This document shows positions 1 through 9,290 of a stretch of 64,000 nt of DNA, in pieces (positions within the stretch are counted from its first letter, which is position 1; every line of letters starts with the position of its first letter). This DNA is from Persicobacter diffluens. Lineage in GTDB: Bacteria; Bacteroidota; Bacteroidia; Cytophagales; Cyclobacteriaceae. The translations under genes were made by a program, and so were the position numbers. The notes beneath the pieces are model-generated. The model had not been told where the DNA came from and made no database searches. It was given only the letters and a program-made list of their open reading frames with translations. Where the stretch lies: the NCBI RefSeq assembly GCF_036244895.1, contig NZ_BQKE01000004.1, forward strand, positions 310,001 through 374,000, read 5' to 3'.

Positions 1-335
1 GGTACCTCCTGCAGGTAGTCTTCGAATCGATCAAAGCCTAAAACGATGTTTTCTATCTTTCCATCTTTATCAGGAGTCTCCAGGCGGGTAATGATCCCTC
101 CATAGTTCATGATCTCCACCGCTATTCCAGCGGTACTTTCCAGGCGGTATTTAATAATAGCTTCACCACTGGGTAATTGTCCCCATTCTTCCTGGCTAAC
201 AGTCGCTGTTCCTTCAGCTGTTTGACTTTGTTGTTTTTGTTGGCAGCCAGTATGGATTACTGTCAGCGTAAGGATCATTGTAATGCCGGAAAGTAGTTTG
301 CCGGCACGCCTATAATAAGGGTTCAGATTTTTCAT
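1..335 (-). CDS. galM: Aldose 1-epimerase (mutarotase), lipoprotein, cut by window edge
   Basis: Interconverts the alpha and beta anomers of aldoses; next to an arabinose operon it probably supplies the anomer used by the isomerase. My translation from the ATG at 335 gives 111 residues before the window ends. It has a hydrophobic signal segment ending in a lipobox-like VIHTGC (Cys31), then a typical GalM N-terminal beta-sandwich start: the MNYGGIITRLETPDK segment and IVLGFDRFEDY. The C-terminal two thirds, including the catalytic His and Glu, lie outside the window. It is divergent from the GH43 gene at 734, and the shared 398-bp intergenic region holds several GGTGGA-type repeats. The family call is clear from the N-terminus; the sugar specificity is not. 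Confidence 0.85.
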   Translation of the reverse strand, partial: MKNLNPYYRRAGKLLSGITMILTLTVIHTGCQQKQQSQTAEGTATVSQEEWGQLPSGEAIIKYRLESTAGIAVEIMNYGGIITRLETPDKDGKIENIVLGFDRFEDYLQEV

Positions 336-733
336 AATGTGATTTTAAAAAGTCTTTCTCTTTATTGAAGAGTAAAAAATCTAGCGTTCTGCTTTGTTGA
401 AATTCAAGAAAAAGCTGCGGAGGGGGGTAGAATATTTTGTATTTCAGGTGGATTATAAATTATTTCAGGAGTACTCCACCTAAGAGGAGTGGTTAATTTA
501 CTGGAGAATAAGGGGATAGGGGCTGTTATTTGAGTTCAGGTGGACGGAGAAAAAATAGATTATTTATGCTAATTGAGCAGGTAGACTATTCCTTACAAGG
601 TGGATTATTGTGTATTTGGAAAATAATCCACGTCAAATAAAACTTAGTCCACTCTATTTCCATTTTTATCCTTGACCTTTAAATCGTCTTAAAAAGGACA
701 TTTTTTTTTCATTATCCTATAGCGATTAAATTT
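336..733. promoter_or_regulatory. Divergent promoter region with a cluster of GGTGGA/TCCACC sites
   Basis: No gene is seen here. The motif AGGTGGA or its complement recurs: 446-452 (plus), 475-481 (complement), 538-544 (plus), 598-604 (plus) and 628-632 (complement). The best site is a perfect 10-bp inverted repeat, GTGGATTATT at 600-609 and AATAATCCAC at 622-631, with a 12-bp spacer. This looks like an array of operator sites for a dimeric regulator of the arabinose operon, probably either the HTCS at 10101 or an AraR-like protein encoded elsewhere. The regulator is inferred; the repeats are seen directly. Confidence 0.5.
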
Positions 734-2239
734 ATGAGATCGGGATATTTTATTCTATTAGTGTTGGCACTTTTTGGATGCCATAAACCGAAACAAGCGA
801 AAAAGGATGGGGGAGGTATTCCGAATCCCGAAATCAGCGACAATTATGAGGCATTGGCGAGCCTTGCCAATTATAAGGCCTGGGGCGTTTATAATGTACA
901 CGATCCTTCCTGTCTGAAAATTGGCGATTGGTACTATATGTATACTACCGACGCCTACTATCAGGATGGCCAGCGCAAGCAGGGAGAGAAAGTAAGAGAT
1001 GCCAACGGTGCATTGGTTCCGGAAGGCTATATACAAATCCGCCGTTCTAAAGACTTGGTACAGTGGGAATATGTGGGCTGGGTTTTTGAACAAATTCCAG
1101 CAGCTGCAGTACAGCATATTCACGCGCAGACCGGGGGTGAGGGCGCCGAGAATATGTGGGCCCCTTATATTATTGAATATAATGATGAGTTGAGATTATA
1201 TTATTCCGTTAGTGCCTTTGGAAAAAACTCCTCTTACATTGGCATGGCAGTGAGTTCAGATCCTGCCTCGGGTTGGGTTGATAAAGGGTGTGTGGTAAAA
1301 ACCACTCTTGAAAGCAAAATGAATGCGATCGACCCAACCATTTCTACGAATTATACTACTGGTCAACAATATATGATATATGGCTCCTATTTCGATGGAC
1401 TGTATTGCATGGAATTGCAGCCTGAAAATGGTTTAGCTTTTGTGGAAGGGGATCAGGGTAAATGTGTGGCCCGCCGAGCACAAGGGAAGGACCGCATTAT
1501 TGAAGCGCCGGAAGTTATGTACAATCCGGAAACGCAATACTATTACCTATTTGTGTCTTACGAGCCTTTAATGGTGACTTACAACATCCGTGTAGGAAGG
1601 TCCAAATATCCTGACGGTCCCTATCTGGACTTTTTTGGAAATGATATGGCAGAAGCGGAAAATAATTATCCGAGACTAACCGGAGCCTATCGTTTTGATA
1701 ATCACCCGGGCTGGGCGGGTACCGCCCACTGTGGCGTTACCAGAGGTGAGGATGGTTTTTACCTGATGCACCAGGGCCGCCTTCAGCCTGATAATATGCA
1801 AATGGTATTGCATTGTCGTAAAATTTACTGGACTTCAGATGGCTGGCCTGTCGTGTCCCCGGAACGTTACGCAGGATCTGATGAGACTCCGGTAGTAGAA
1901 TCTGAAGTTGTGGGAAGCTGGGAATTGATCTGTATGGACAAAGAAGATTCCGGACGAGCGCTTTGGCAGGGACAGGTCCTTTGGGGAGAGGGAAATCTTC
2001 GTGAGGAAGAAATTCATACCAGTACGAAAATCACCCTGTCGGCTAATCACCAGCTGCAAGAAGGCGGCCAATGGCAACTCAATGGCGACCGCCTGATCAT
2101 GAAATTGGGGGAGGAAAGCCTGGAGTTAATCGTTGACCGGGCATGGGACTGGGAGAACAATCAGCCGACCATTATTTTCACCGGACTTAATAGCAAAGGG
2201 CTAGCGGTTTGGGGGAAAAAGGGCGCTGAAATTATATAA
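734..2239 (+). CDS. GH43 family arabinanase/arabinofuranosidase, lipoprotein
   Basis: Probably cleaves alpha-L-arabinosyl linkages in arabinan at the cell surface or in the periplasm. The 501-residue product has a lipoprotein signal (ALFGC, Cys16) and a five-bladed GH43 propeller at about 45-385. The expected catalytic carboxylates are visible: Asp57 in VHDPS (base), Asp200 in NAIDPT (pKa modulator) and Glu257 in IIEAPE (acid). A C-terminal beta-domain at about 390-500, ending DWENNQ...GLAVWGKK, resembles the GH43_C module. It is homologous to the GH43 at 23912 over its whole length, so the two are likely ancient paralogs. It leads the operon of arabinose catabolic genes, with only 36 bp to the next gene. 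Endo- versus exo-action and substrate cannot be read from sequence. Confidence 0.88.
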   Translation: MRSGYFILLVLALFGCHKPKQAKKDGGGIPNPEISDNYEALASLANYKAWGVYNVHDPSCLKIGDWYYMYTTDAYYQDGQRKQGEKVRDANGALVPEGYIQIRRSKDLVQWEYVGWVFEQIPAAAVQHIHAQTGGEGAENMWAPYIIEYNDELRLYYSVSAFGKNSSYIGMAVSSDPASGWVDKGCVVKTTLESKMNAIDPTISTNYTTGQQYMIYGSYFDGLYCMELQPENGLAFVEGDQGKCVARRAQGKDRIIEAPEVMYNPETQYYYLFVSYEPLMVTYNIRVGRSKYPDGPYLDFFGNDMAEAENNYPRLTGAYRFDNHPGWAGTAHCGVTRGEDGFYLMHQGRLQPDNMQMVLHCRKIYWTSDGWPVVSPERYAGSDETPVVESEVVGSWELICMDKEDSGRALWQGQVLWGEGNLREEEIHTSTKITLSANHQLQEGGQWQLNGDRLIMKLGEESLELIVDRAWDWENNQPTIIFTGLNSKGLAVWGKKGAEII

Positions 2240-2275
2240 GAAATCATAATTATTTAACCTGATATTTTTAGCATC

Positions 2276-2956
2276 ATGAAATTTTTTATTGATACCGCAA
2301 ATCTTTCAGAGATTCAACAGGCACAGGATATGGGCATCCTTGATGGGGTGACCACTAACCCTAGTTTGATGGCCAAAGAAGGCATTGCAGGAGAGGAGGA
2401 AGTAAAAGCCCACTATAAAGCGATTTGTGATATAGTTGAGGATAAAGTGAGTGCAGAGGTGATTTCCACCAACTATGACGAAATGGTAATAGAGGCAGAA
2501 GCTTTGGCTGCGATTGATCCGAAAATCGTGGTGAAAGTGCCCATGATTGCCGATGGGGTTAAATTGATCAAATACTTATCCAGCAAAGGAATCCGTACCA
2601 ACTGTACGTTGATTTTCTCTGCAGGCCAAGCTTTGTTGGCTGCTAAAGCGGGAGCAACTTATGTTTCTCCATTTTTGGGTCGTCTGGACGATATCGGTTC
2701 TACGGGTACAGCACTGATCAAGGAGATCAAGACCATTTTTGACAATTACGAATATGGTACTGAGATTCTTTGTGCTTCTATTCGCAATATGACCCATTTG
2801 TTGGATTGCGCAAAGATTGGTGCCGATGTAGCTACTAGTCCATTATCCGTGTATACTGCCTTGAAAAATCATCCTTTAACGGATTCCGGATTGGAGAAAT
2901 TCCTTCAGGATCACGCCAAGGCGGAAGAAGCTCAATTAGCAGCAGCCCAGGGCTAG
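2276..2956 (+). CDS. tal: Transaldolase, small FSA/TalC-type
   Basis: Moves a dihydroxyacetone unit between sugar phosphates in the non-oxidative pentose phosphate pathway. The 226-residue product has the compact TIM-barrel transaldolase signature: the start MKFFIDTANL, then DGVTTNPSLMAKEG, and the Schiff-base lysine Lys87 in VVKVPM. It is the length of fructose-6-phosphate aldolase (FSA), but the position matching the FSA-specific Gln is Glu61 (SAEVIS), as in true transaldolases. The pairing with transketolase downstream agrees with transaldolase. Cytoplasmic. It sits between GH43 and tkt in the arabinose operon, where it would help drain D-xylulose-5-P. Confidence 0.9.
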   Translation: MKFFIDTANLSEIQQAQDMGILDGVTTNPSLMAKEGIAGEEEVKAHYKAICDIVEDKVSAEVISTNYDEMVIEAEALAAIDPKIVVKVPMIADGVKLIKYLSSKGIRTNCTLIFSAGQALLAAKAGATYVSPFLGRLDDIGSTGTALIKEIKTIFDNYEYGTEILCASIRNMTHLLDCAKIGADVATSPLSVYTALKNHPLTDSGLEKFLQDHAKAEEAQLAAAQG

Positions 2957-3169
2957 GAAAAACAGGGGGGAAGCGTGTGCTAATGGTCATTTTTATTTTT
3001 GAGTGGAAGTAAGAAAGGCCGGAAGCTTATCAATAGGCGACAATAAGTCATTGGATACGACATTGCCGCTTTCTGGCCAACCTCTAATTTCTTCTCCGTA
3101 GGAGTGGGAGAAATGATCCGCTTAGCATGCGCTCCATTTTTATTTTAAGCATCTGAAAATTTTTCAAAG

Positions 3170-5206
3170 ATGAGTGTTGAAGCATTAACTTCATTTGATC
3201 AAGATATTTTAACAAAAGGCGCCGATAACATTCGCGTATTGGCTGCCGCTATGGTAGAACAGGCCAAATCCGGACACCCTGGTGGTGCCATGGGTGGTGC
3301 TGATTATATCAACGTACTATTCTCAGAATTTTTACGTTTTGATCCTGCCAATCCACACTGGAAACACCGTGATCGCTTTTTTATGGATCCGGGACATATG
3401 TCTCCTATGTTGTATGCACAATTGGGGCTTTTGGGAAAATACTCCATGGAGGAGCTTTCCAATTTCAGACAGTGGGGGAGCCCTACCTCCGGCCATCCGG
3501 AAGTAGAGATTGCCCGTATGGTGGAGAATACCTCCGGCCCACTCGGGCAGGGACATGCCTTCGGTTTGGGTGCCGCTATTGCTGAGCGCTTTTTGGTAGC
3601 GCGTTTTGGCGAGTGGATGGCGCACAAAACCTATGTGTATATTTCTGATGGAGGGGTTCAGGAAGAAATCTCCCAGGGGGTAGGTCGTATTGCCGGATTT
3701 TTGGGGCTGCACAACCTGATCATGTTCTATGATGCCAATGATATCCAGCTTTCCACTACCGTAGCGGAAGTGACGATGGAAGATACTGCGGCCAAGTACA
3801 AGGCATGGGGATGGAATGTTTTAACCATCGACGGTCATGATGTAGATCAAATCCGCCAGGCCCTTACCACCGCTAATGCGGAAACTTACCGCCCTACTTT
3901 AATAATTGGTAAAACGATTATGGGTAAAGGAGCTGTGGACGCTGATGGTGGTAGCTATGAAGGTAAATGTTCTACTCACGGACAGCCATTGACCAATGCG
4001 GGGGCTTCTTTTGCAGATACTATTAGCGGTTTGGGTGGCGATCCGGAAAATCCCTTTCAGGTATTTGAGGAAGTAAAAGCCTATTATGAGACTGTAAATG
4101 TTCAAAAAGCGGCCGCAGCAGCAAAATGCTATGAGGTAGAAAAAGCCTGGGCTACGGAAAATCCGGAATTGGCGGCTAAAATGGAGCAATTCTTCTCCGG
4201 TAAGGTGGACTTTGACCAGCAAGCTATCCAACAGGGAAATAACATTGCGACCCGTGCGGCTTCCGCTCAGGTGTTTAAAGCCATGGGCGAGCAAATAGAA
4301 AATATGATTGTGGCCTCTGCGGATTTGGCCGATTCGGATAAAACCGAGGCCTTCTTAAAGCAGACCACCGCTTTCAAAAAAGGAGATTTTACAGGTCAGT
4401 TTTTACAGGCCGGTGTGGCAGAGTTGACCATGGCCGCTGTTGCCGTTGGAATGGGCTTGCACGGAGGAGTAGTGCCAGTATGTGCCACCTTCTTCGTTTT
4501 CTCTGACTATATGAAACCAGTCATCCGTATGGCCGCTTTAATGCAGGTGCCGGTGAAATTCGTCTGGACGCATGATTCCTTCCGTGTTGGAGAGGATGGC
4601 CCGACGCACCAGCCCATTGAGCAGGAAGCGCAGTTGCGTTTGATGGAACATTTGAAGAATCACCACGATCAGCGCAGCTTCCTGGCATTAAGACCGGCAG
4701 ATGCAGCGGAGACTACCCAGGCCTGGTTATTGGCCCTTGCCACTACGGATCGTCCGGTAGGTTTGATTCTTTCCAGACAAAATATAAAGGACTTACCTGT
4801 TCGTGCGGAAGCATTGACTGCCGGCGTACAGCAAGGGGCCTATGTAGTAAAGGAAGAGGCTAATGCGGATGTATGTCTTATTGCCAATGGCTCAGAGGTA
4901 AGCACACTGGTAGCGGCTTCGGATTTACTGGGAGATCGTGTGAAATGTCGCATTGTATCGGTGATTTCCGAAGGGTTATTCCGTGATCAGTCCGAGGCTT
5001 ATCAGGAAGAAGTTTTACCGTCGGATATGTTCAAAATTGGATTGACAGCCGGCTTACCGGTAACCCTACAGGGATTGGTCAATAAAGGAAAAGTATTTGG
5101 ACTCGACCATTTTGGATATTCTGCACCTGCCGGGGTCTTGGATGATAAATTCGGATTTACCCCTGAGAAGGTAGCAGCCAACATTCTTTCATTTTTTAAT
5201 CATTAA
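3170..5206 (+). CDS. tkt: Transketolase
   Basis: Thiamine-diphosphate enzyme that transfers two-carbon units between ketose and aldose phosphates; here it processes D-xylulose-5-P made from arabinose. At 678 residues it has normal length. Landmarks in order: GHPGGAMGGAD near residue 37, the Mg/ThDP segment with Asp160 and Asn190 (YISDGGVQEEI ... YDAND), and the transketolase motif DSFRVGEDGPTHQPIEQ near 467. The usual GDG of the cofactor motif reads SDG, although the Mg-binding Asp is kept. Cytoplasmic. The 213-bp gap upstream has no gene; only 10 bp separate the stop from araB. Confidence 0.95.
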   Translation: MSVEALTSFDQDILTKGADNIRVLAAAMVEQAKSGHPGGAMGGADYINVLFSEFLRFDPANPHWKHRDRFFMDPGHMSPMLYAQLGLLGKYSMEELSNFRQWGSPTSGHPEVEIARMVENTSGPLGQGHAFGLGAAIAERFLVARFGEWMAHKTYVYISDGGVQEEISQGVGRIAGFLGLHNLIMFYDANDIQLSTTVAEVTMEDTAAKYKAWGWNVLTIDGHDVDQIRQALTTANAETYRPTLIIGKTIMGKGAVDADGGSYEGKCSTHGQPLTNAGASFADTISGLGGDPENPFQVFEEVKAYYETVNVQKAAAAAKCYEVEKAWATENPELAAKMEQFFSGKVDFDQQAIQQGNNIATRAASAQVFKAMGEQIENMIVASADLADSDKTEAFLKQTTAFKKGDFTGQFLQAGVAELTMAAVAVGMGLHGGVVPVCATFFVFSDYMKPVIRMAALMQVPVKFVWTHDSFRVGEDGPTHQPIEQEAQLRLMEHLKNHHDQRSFLALRPADAAETTQAWLLALATTDRPVGLILSRQNIKDLPVRAEALTAGVQQGAYVVKEEANADVCLIANGSEVSTLVAASDLLGDRVKCRIVSVISEGLFRDQSEAYQEEVLPSDMFKIGLTAGLPVTLQGLVNKGKVFGLDHFGYSAPAGVLDDKFGFTPEKVAANILSFFNH

Positions 5207-5216
5207 TAACCACAGC

Positions 5217-6902
5217 ATGAGCGCAAATCAAAAAAAGTATGTGATCGGAATGGACTACGGTTCCGATTCATGTAGAGCATTGTTGGTGGACACTTCCAAC
5301 GGCGAAGAAGTAGCCACTTCCGTTCATTATTACCAGCGTTGGAAAGAAGGTAAATATTGTAATGCCAGCGCCAACCAGTTTCGTCAGCATCCGCTAGACT
5401 ATCTGGAAGGGCTGGAAAAAACCATAAAGGAAGTTTTGGCGCAGGCGCCAAATGTGGATCCTCAGTCTGTTGAGGCGATTTCCGTAGATACCACCGGTTC
5501 TACTCCCGTAGCGGTGAATGAGCAGGGAATTCCTCTTGCCTTGGTGCCTGGCTTTGAGGAAAATCCAAATGCGATGTTTTTGCTTTGGAAAGATCATACC
5601 GCGGTGCAGGAAGCCGATGAGATTAACCATTTGGCCAAAACCTGGGGTGGAGTAGACTTTACAAAATACGAAGGAGGAACTTATTCCTCAGAGTGGTTTT
5701 GGTCAAAAATTCTACACGTAATTCGTGAAGATCAGGAAGTGGCTCAAGCAGCGCACTCCTGGTTGGAGCACTGTGACTGGATTCCTTATGTATTAACCGG
5801 AGCGAGTACTTTGGCTGATTTTAAGAGAAGCCGTTGTGCGGCCGGACATAAAGCCATGTGGCATCCGGACTGGAATGGGCTGCCTGAAAAAGCTTTCCTC
5901 AGCCAGTTGGATGTAAGATTGGCCGAGCTGCGTGATCGTCTTTTTGAAGCAACCTACACAGCAGATGATGTGGCCGGTAGCCTTTGTCCCGAGTGGGCCG
6001 AGAAATTAGGACTTTCTACCGATGTTAAAATTGGAGTAGGCACCTTTGATGCGCACTCCGGAGCTGTTGGTGGCGCAATTACCGCTAATACTTTGGTGAA
6101 GGTAATGGGCACTTCCACCTGTGATATGGTAGTGGGAAGTTATGAGGAAGTAGGGGATAAATGTGTACGCGGTATTTGTGGTCAGGTAGATGGTTCTATC
6201 CTACCAGGAATGGTGGGACTTGAGGCCGGACAATCCGGTTTTGGGGATGTATTGGCCTGGTTCAAGAATGTATTGGCCTGGCCTATGCGTCAAAGCGGAG
6301 CCTCTGAAGCAGATATTGATGCGATTATCCCAAATTTGACCGCAGCAGCAGAAAAATTGGCAGTGGAAGATGGACAAGTGGTGGCATTGGACTGGGTGAA
6401 CGGCCGCCGTACTCCGGATGCAAACCAGTTGCTGAAAGGTGCGATTCAGGGATTGAGCATGGGAACGGATGCGCCGCGCCTGTTCAAGGCAATGGTGGAG
6501 GCGATTTGTTTTGGTTCCAAAGCCATTGTGGACCGTTTTGAGTCCGAAGGCGTACCGGTAAATGCGGTTGTGGGAATGGGAGGCGTAGCCAAGAAGTCCC
6601 GTTTTGTGATGCAAACCCTTGCAGATATCCTGAATAAGCCCATTCAGGTCGTGACTTCGCATCAGGCCCCGGCATTGGGTGCGGCCATGTATGCAGCAGT
6701 CGTGGGTGGCGTTTATGCTTCCGTTGGGGAGGCGATGGAGCATATGTCCAGCGGCTTTGATAAGGTTTATCAGCCGATTCCTTCCAATGTTGAATTTTAT
6801 CAGCAGCAATACGAGCGTTATTACGCCTTAGGTCAATTTGTAGAATCTTCCATAAAAACTGAAAATGAGCAAGTATCAAGCGTTGAAGCAGGAGTGCTAT
6901 GA
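5217..6902 (+). CDS. araB: L-ribulokinase
   Basis: Phosphorylates L-ribulose with ATP to L-ribulose-5-P, the second step of the classical arabinose pathway. The 561-residue protein is an FGGY-family kinase: an N-terminal actin-like phosphate loop in VIGMDYGSDSCRALLVD, a central DWIPYVLTG segment, and the C-terminal nucleotide-binding part with ALGAAMYAAVVGG. Its length matches bacterial AraB (about 560). The start at 5217 follows tkt by 10 bp. Its last 38 bases overlap the next gene, araD, in another frame, so the two are probably translationally coupled. Confidence 0.95.
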   Translation: MSANQKKYVIGMDYGSDSCRALLVDTSNGEEVATSVHYYQRWKEGKYCNASANQFRQHPLDYLEGLEKTIKEVLAQAPNVDPQSVEAISVDTTGSTPVAVNEQGIPLALVPGFEENPNAMFLLWKDHTAVQEADEINHLAKTWGGVDFTKYEGGTYSSEWFWSKILHVIREDQEVAQAAHSWLEHCDWIPYVLTGASTLADFKRSRCAAGHKAMWHPDWNGLPEKAFLSQLDVRLAELRDRLFEATYTADDVAGSLCPEWAEKLGLSTDVKIGVGTFDAHSGAVGGAITANTLVKVMGTSTCDMVVGSYEEVGDKCVRGICGQVDGSILPGMVGLEAGQSGFGDVLAWFKNVLAWPMRQSGASEADIDAIIPNLTAAAEKLAVEDGQVVALDWVNGRRTPDANQLLKGAIQGLSMGTDAPRLFKAMVEAICFGSKAIVDRFESEGVPVNAVVGMGGVAKKSRFVMQTLADILNKPIQVVTSHQAPALGAAMYAAVVGGVYASVGEAMEHMSSGFDKVYQPIPSNVEFYQQQYERYYALGQFVESSIKTENEQVSSVEAGVL

Positions 6903-7563
6903 GGCCAACATGCAGCTTCCTGAATTAGGACTGGTAATTTTTACTTTTGGTAATGTGAGTGCGGTAGATCGGGAGAATGGGGTTTTCGCCATTAAGCCTA
7001 GCGGTGTGCCTTATGAAAAGCTGAAGGTGGAAGATATCGTGATTGTTGACTTTGACAATAATGTGGTGGAAGGAACGATGCGTCCTTCTTCCGATACCAA
7101 AACGCATGCTTATTTGTACAAGCACTTTCCGCATATCGGAGGGGTTTGTCATACGCATTCTACCTATGCGGTAGCCTGGGCGCAGGCAGGCAAAGATATT
7201 CCGATTATGGGCACCACGCATGCGGATCACCTGACGGCCGACATTCCTTGTTTACCCGAATTGTCTGATGCGGCCATCCAGGGAGATTATGAACATGAAA
7301 CCGGTCGCTTGATTGTGGATACCTTCCTGACCGAAGGCCTGGATCCGGAAGAGGTGGAGATGGCTTTGGTGAAAAACCATGGCCCATTTACCTGGGGGAA
7401 AAGCGCCGAGAAAGCCGTTTATAATAGTGCCGTTTTGGAGGCAGTTGGCCATATGGCGCAGCTGACGCTGAATATTAATCCGGAAACACCGACTTTAAAA
7501 CAAACTTTGAAAGAAAAACACTACTACAGAAAGCATGGTAAAAATGCTTACTACGGACAGTAG
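6865..7563 (+). CDS. araD: L-ribulose-5-phosphate 4-epimerase
   Basis: Converts L-ribulose-5-P to D-xylulose-5-P, the exit step to the pentose phosphate pathway. The 232-residue length equals the E. coli enzyme. It is a class II aldolase-fold protein with GNVSAVDRENGVFAIKPSG near 29-47, Zn ligands in CHTHSTYA near 96-103 and the third His in NHGPF near 173. The start at 6865 lies inside the end of araB (38-nt overlap); alignment with the N-terminus of known AraD (MSKYQALKQECYEANMQLP) supports this start over the next ATG at 6910. Confidence 0.95.
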   Translation: MSKYQALKQECYEANMQLPELGLVIFTFGNVSAVDRENGVFAIKPSGVPYEKLKVEDIVIVDFDNNVVEGTMRPSSDTKTHAYLYKHFPHIGGVCHTHSTYAVAWAQAGKDIPIMGTTHADHLTADIPCLPELSDAAIQGDYEHETGRLIVDTFLTEGLDPEEVEMALVKNHGPFTWGKSAEKAVYNSAVLEAVGHMAQLTLNINPETPTLKQTLKEKHYYRKHGKNAYYGQ

Positions 7564-7731
7564 TTTGGTCATATTTTTTAGAAGGCCTTAGAAGAGACTT
7601 TTCCGATTGGCTTTTGCTGACAGGAGCCGAGGGAATTTTTGCTCCGGCTCGATGTCGCTTTCAACGCATTGGGAGAGTTTTTCTAAGTCCTTCTTTTTCT
7701 TAACATTTTTTAAAATTTTAACACAATCGTC

Positions 7732-9234
7732 ATGAAAATTCAAGATATAGAAATTTGGTTCGCAACAGGAAGTCAGCATTTGTATGGAGAAGAAACCCTT
7801 CGCCAGGTGGCTTATCATTCTGAGCAAATTGTGAACGGTTTCAATGAAGCGGGCAAAATAGGCGCAAAAATCGTTTTTAAGCCTGTACTAAAAACCTCTG
7901 ATGAAATCTATGCTTTCTGTAAGGCTGCTAATGCTTCGGATAAATGTGTGGGGATCATCACCTGGATGCACACTTTCTCTCCTGCAAAGATGTGGATCTC
8001 GGGTTTAAAAACCCTGAATAAACCAATGCTGCACCTGCATACGCAGTACAATCGTGATATTCCTTTCAATGAAATTGATATGGACTTCATGAACCTGAAC
8101 CAGTCGGCACATGGTGACCGTGAATTTGGTTTTATCAACACCCGTATGCGACTGAACCGTAAAGTGGTGGTAGGTCACTGGCAGAGCCCGTCGGTGATGA
8201 AGCAAATTGATGTTTGGGCACGTGTAGCGACTGCCAAGGCCGATTTGCAGGGGGCGAGATTTGCCCGCATTGGTGACAATATGCGTTATGTTGCCGTAAC
8301 GGATGGTGACAAAGTATCTGCAGAAATCAAATTTGGTTTTGAAGTGAATACTTATGGCATCAACGAGGTGGCGGAATATGTAAAAGCCGCTTCTGATAGT
8401 GATGTAAAAGCCCTGATCGAAGAGTACGAGGCCTCTTATATCATGAAAGAAGATTTGATGGCCGGCGGTGCGCAACGTCAGTCTTTGGTAGATGCCGCTC
8501 AGATAGAGGTGGGTTTACGTAACTTCTTGACGGAAGGAAATTTCAAAGGATTTACGGATACTTTTGAGGATCTGGGCGCATTGAAGCAGTTGCCGGGTAT
8601 CGCCACTCAGCGCTTGATGGCGGACGGTTACGGTTTTGGTGGGGAAGGGGACTGGAAAACCATGGCTTTCCTAAGAGCTTCCAAAGTGATGGCCCAAGGA
8701 CTTAAAGGCGGAACGTCTTTTATGGAAGATTATACTTACCACTTTGAGCCAGGAAATGAATTGGTACTAGGTTCACACATGTTGGAAATTTGTCCTTCTA
8801 TTGCAGATGGTAAGCCTCGTTGTGAAGTGCACCCATTGGGTATAGGAGGTAAGGAAGATCCGGCTCGTTTGGTGTTCAATACGCCTGCCGGGGAGGGAAT
8901 CAATGCTTCCCTGATTACTTTGGGTGATCGTTTCCGTCTTTTGGTCAATGAAGTAGAAGTGGTGGAAGCACCAGCTGATCTTCCAAAACTTCCGGTAGCG
9001 CGTACTTTCTGGAGAACGAAACCGAATATGGAACATGGTCTGCAGGCCTGGATTTTGGCAGGTGGCGCTCACCATACCATCTTTAGCCAGGCTATTGGTA
9101 CTGACTATATGGAGGATTTCGCGGAAATGTTCGATATCGAAATCGCGGTAATAGATGAAAACACGAACATCCGTAAGTTCAAAGAGGAATTGAGAAACAA
9201 TGATCTTTACTATAAGATCAGAAAAGAATATTAA
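7732..9234 (+). CDS. araA: L-arabinose isomerase
   Basis: Isomerises L-arabinose to L-ribulose, the first cytoplasmic step. The 500-residue product has the AraA start (IEIWFATGSQHLYGEE), the middle WMHTFSPAKMW and LHTQYN motifs, GFGGEGDWKT near 302, and a C-terminal AGGAHHTIFSQ metal/substrate segment. Length is identical to that usual for the family. It lies 168 bp after araD in the same direction and is probably the last gene of the catabolic operon, because 866 bp with repeats follow. No arabinose permease is found beside it. Confidence 0.96.
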   Translation: MKIQDIEIWFATGSQHLYGEETLRQVAYHSEQIVNGFNEAGKIGAKIVFKPVLKTSDEIYAFCKAANASDKCVGIITWMHTFSPAKMWISGLKTLNKPMLHLHTQYNRDIPFNEIDMDFMNLNQSAHGDREFGFINTRMRLNRKVVVGHWQSPSVMKQIDVWARVATAKADLQGARFARIGDNMRYVAVTDGDKVSAEIKFGFEVNTYGINEVAEYVKAASDSDVKALIEEYEASYIMKEDLMAGGAQRQSLVDAAQIEVGLRNFLTEGNFKGFTDTFEDLGALKQLPGIATQRLMADGYGFGGEGDWKTMAFLRASKVMAQGLKGGTSFMEDYTYHFEPGNELVLGSHMLEICPSIADGKPRCEVHPLGIGGKEDPARLVFNTPAGEGINASLITLGDRFRLLVNEVEVVEAPADLPKLPVARTFWRTKPNMEHGLQAWILAGGAHHTIFSQAIGTDYMEDFAEMFDIEIAVIDENTNIRKFKEELRNNDLYYKIRKEY

Positions 9235-9290
9235 GTTTAAAAGCTAGCTTTGTCGGTACTTTCACGGCCGGCAAGGCGCTTTCCTTTAGT

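Noticed and set aside
3000..3130. Hairpin-like words between tal and tkt (GGCCGGAAGC / GCTTTCTGGCC; TTCTCC / GGGAGAA)
   Set aside because: Arms pair imperfectly and there is no T-run; could be chance in a 213-bp gap.
3641..3655. SDG in place of GDG in the transketolase cofactor motif as a sign of inactivity
   Set aside because: The Mg-binding Asp160 and Asn190 are kept and all other motifs are intact; likely a lineage variant.
6201..6809. 202-codon frame opposite araB
   Set aside because: Antisense shadow of a well-conserved gene; His/Asn/Arg-rich composition typical of such shadows.
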